This document shows positions 63,963 to 64,000 of a stretch of 64,000 bases of DNA, one piece after another. Within the stretch, counting starts at the first letter, position 1. The number at the start of each line of letters is the position of its first letter. A model generated the notes under the pieces. The model worked only from the letters and a program-made list of their open reading frames with translations. It was not told the DNA's origin and ran no database searches. The DNA lies in NCBI RefSeq assembly GCF_000980885.2, contig NZ_LBDA02000012.1, forward strand, positions 310,001 through 374,000, written 5' to 3'. This DNA is from Streptomyces malaysiense. GTDB lineage: Bacteria; Actinomycetota; Actinomycetes; Streptomycetales; Streptomycetaceae. Both the position numbers and the translations under genes were made by a program.

Positions 63963-64000
63963 CAGTGTGCTCTCTCCCTCGTCTCCGTGGTGCGGGCGGC

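Noticed and set aside
1..64000. CRISPR arrays, tRNA genes, insertion sequences, att sites
   Set aside because: No spaced repeat array, cloverleaf-like sequence, transposase motif or integrase was seen on reading; tRNAscan and ISfinder searches would confirm.

Overview
High GC content, third-position G/C bias, abundant GTG starts and many actinobacterial regulators and small membrane proteins point to a Streptomyces or close relative. The window reads as chromosome with several accessory loci. I saw no rRNA, tRNA, CRISPR array, transposase or phage gene.

Layout. 2-8868: right end of a non-ribosomal peptide cluster: a 5'-truncated two-module NRPS ending in an epimerization domain, an MbtH-like protein, a GNAT acetyltransferase and an MFS exporter. 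8942-15810: an island of small transcription units (deazaflavin-type nitroreductase, SpoIIE-type phosphatase with MarR regulator, membrane protein, zinc-ribbon protein, ClC channel/antiporter, FAD monooxygenase). It carries a recurring palindrome, TTGCAY-N-RTGCAA, and looks like a local MarR regulon. 15847-27242: mixed genes: ArsB/NhaD transporter, CBS protein, MerR plus SulP, PadR plus acyl-CoA dehydrogenase, GNAT, a broken Bcr/CflA transporter, a methyltransferase, TetR plus quinone-oxidoreductase-like protein. 27574-38800: a probable N-glycan utilization operon (solute-binding lipoprotein, two permeases, GH5-type beta-mannosidase candidate, secreted GH85 endoglycosidase, GH38 alpha-mannosidase) facing its LacI regulator across twin CTAAAGCGCTTTAG operators. 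39057-44462: hemerythrin, DUF2267, GlsB/YeaQ, YihY and CapA-like genes. 44463-48740: a TPR protein translationally coupled to a polyprenyl diphosphate synthase behind a 32-bp nested palindrome, then TetR and a saccharopine-dehydrogenase-like gene. 49374-55354: small membrane proteins, an Imm49-like orphan immunity gene with a broken 5' end, cupin/LysR pair, DUF4232 secreted protein, GNAT, HxlR regulator.

55559-63962, all on the minus strand, is the most striking part: fatty acyl-AMP ligase, desaturase, desaturase, acyl carrier protein, desaturase, alpha/beta-hydrolase thioesterase candidate, rubredoxin, in that transcriptional order and mostly with 4-bp stop/start overlaps. This is the gene set, and as I recall it the order, of bacterial polyyne cassettes (cepacin, caryoynencin, protegencin). 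The expected logic is loading of a fatty acid on the carrier protein, repeated desaturation to triple bonds with rubredoxin supplying electrons, then hydrolytic release. Two upstream genes look unusual for such a locus: a hotdog thioesterase-like protein and an alpha/beta-hydrolase that appears to lack its nucleophile and histidine.
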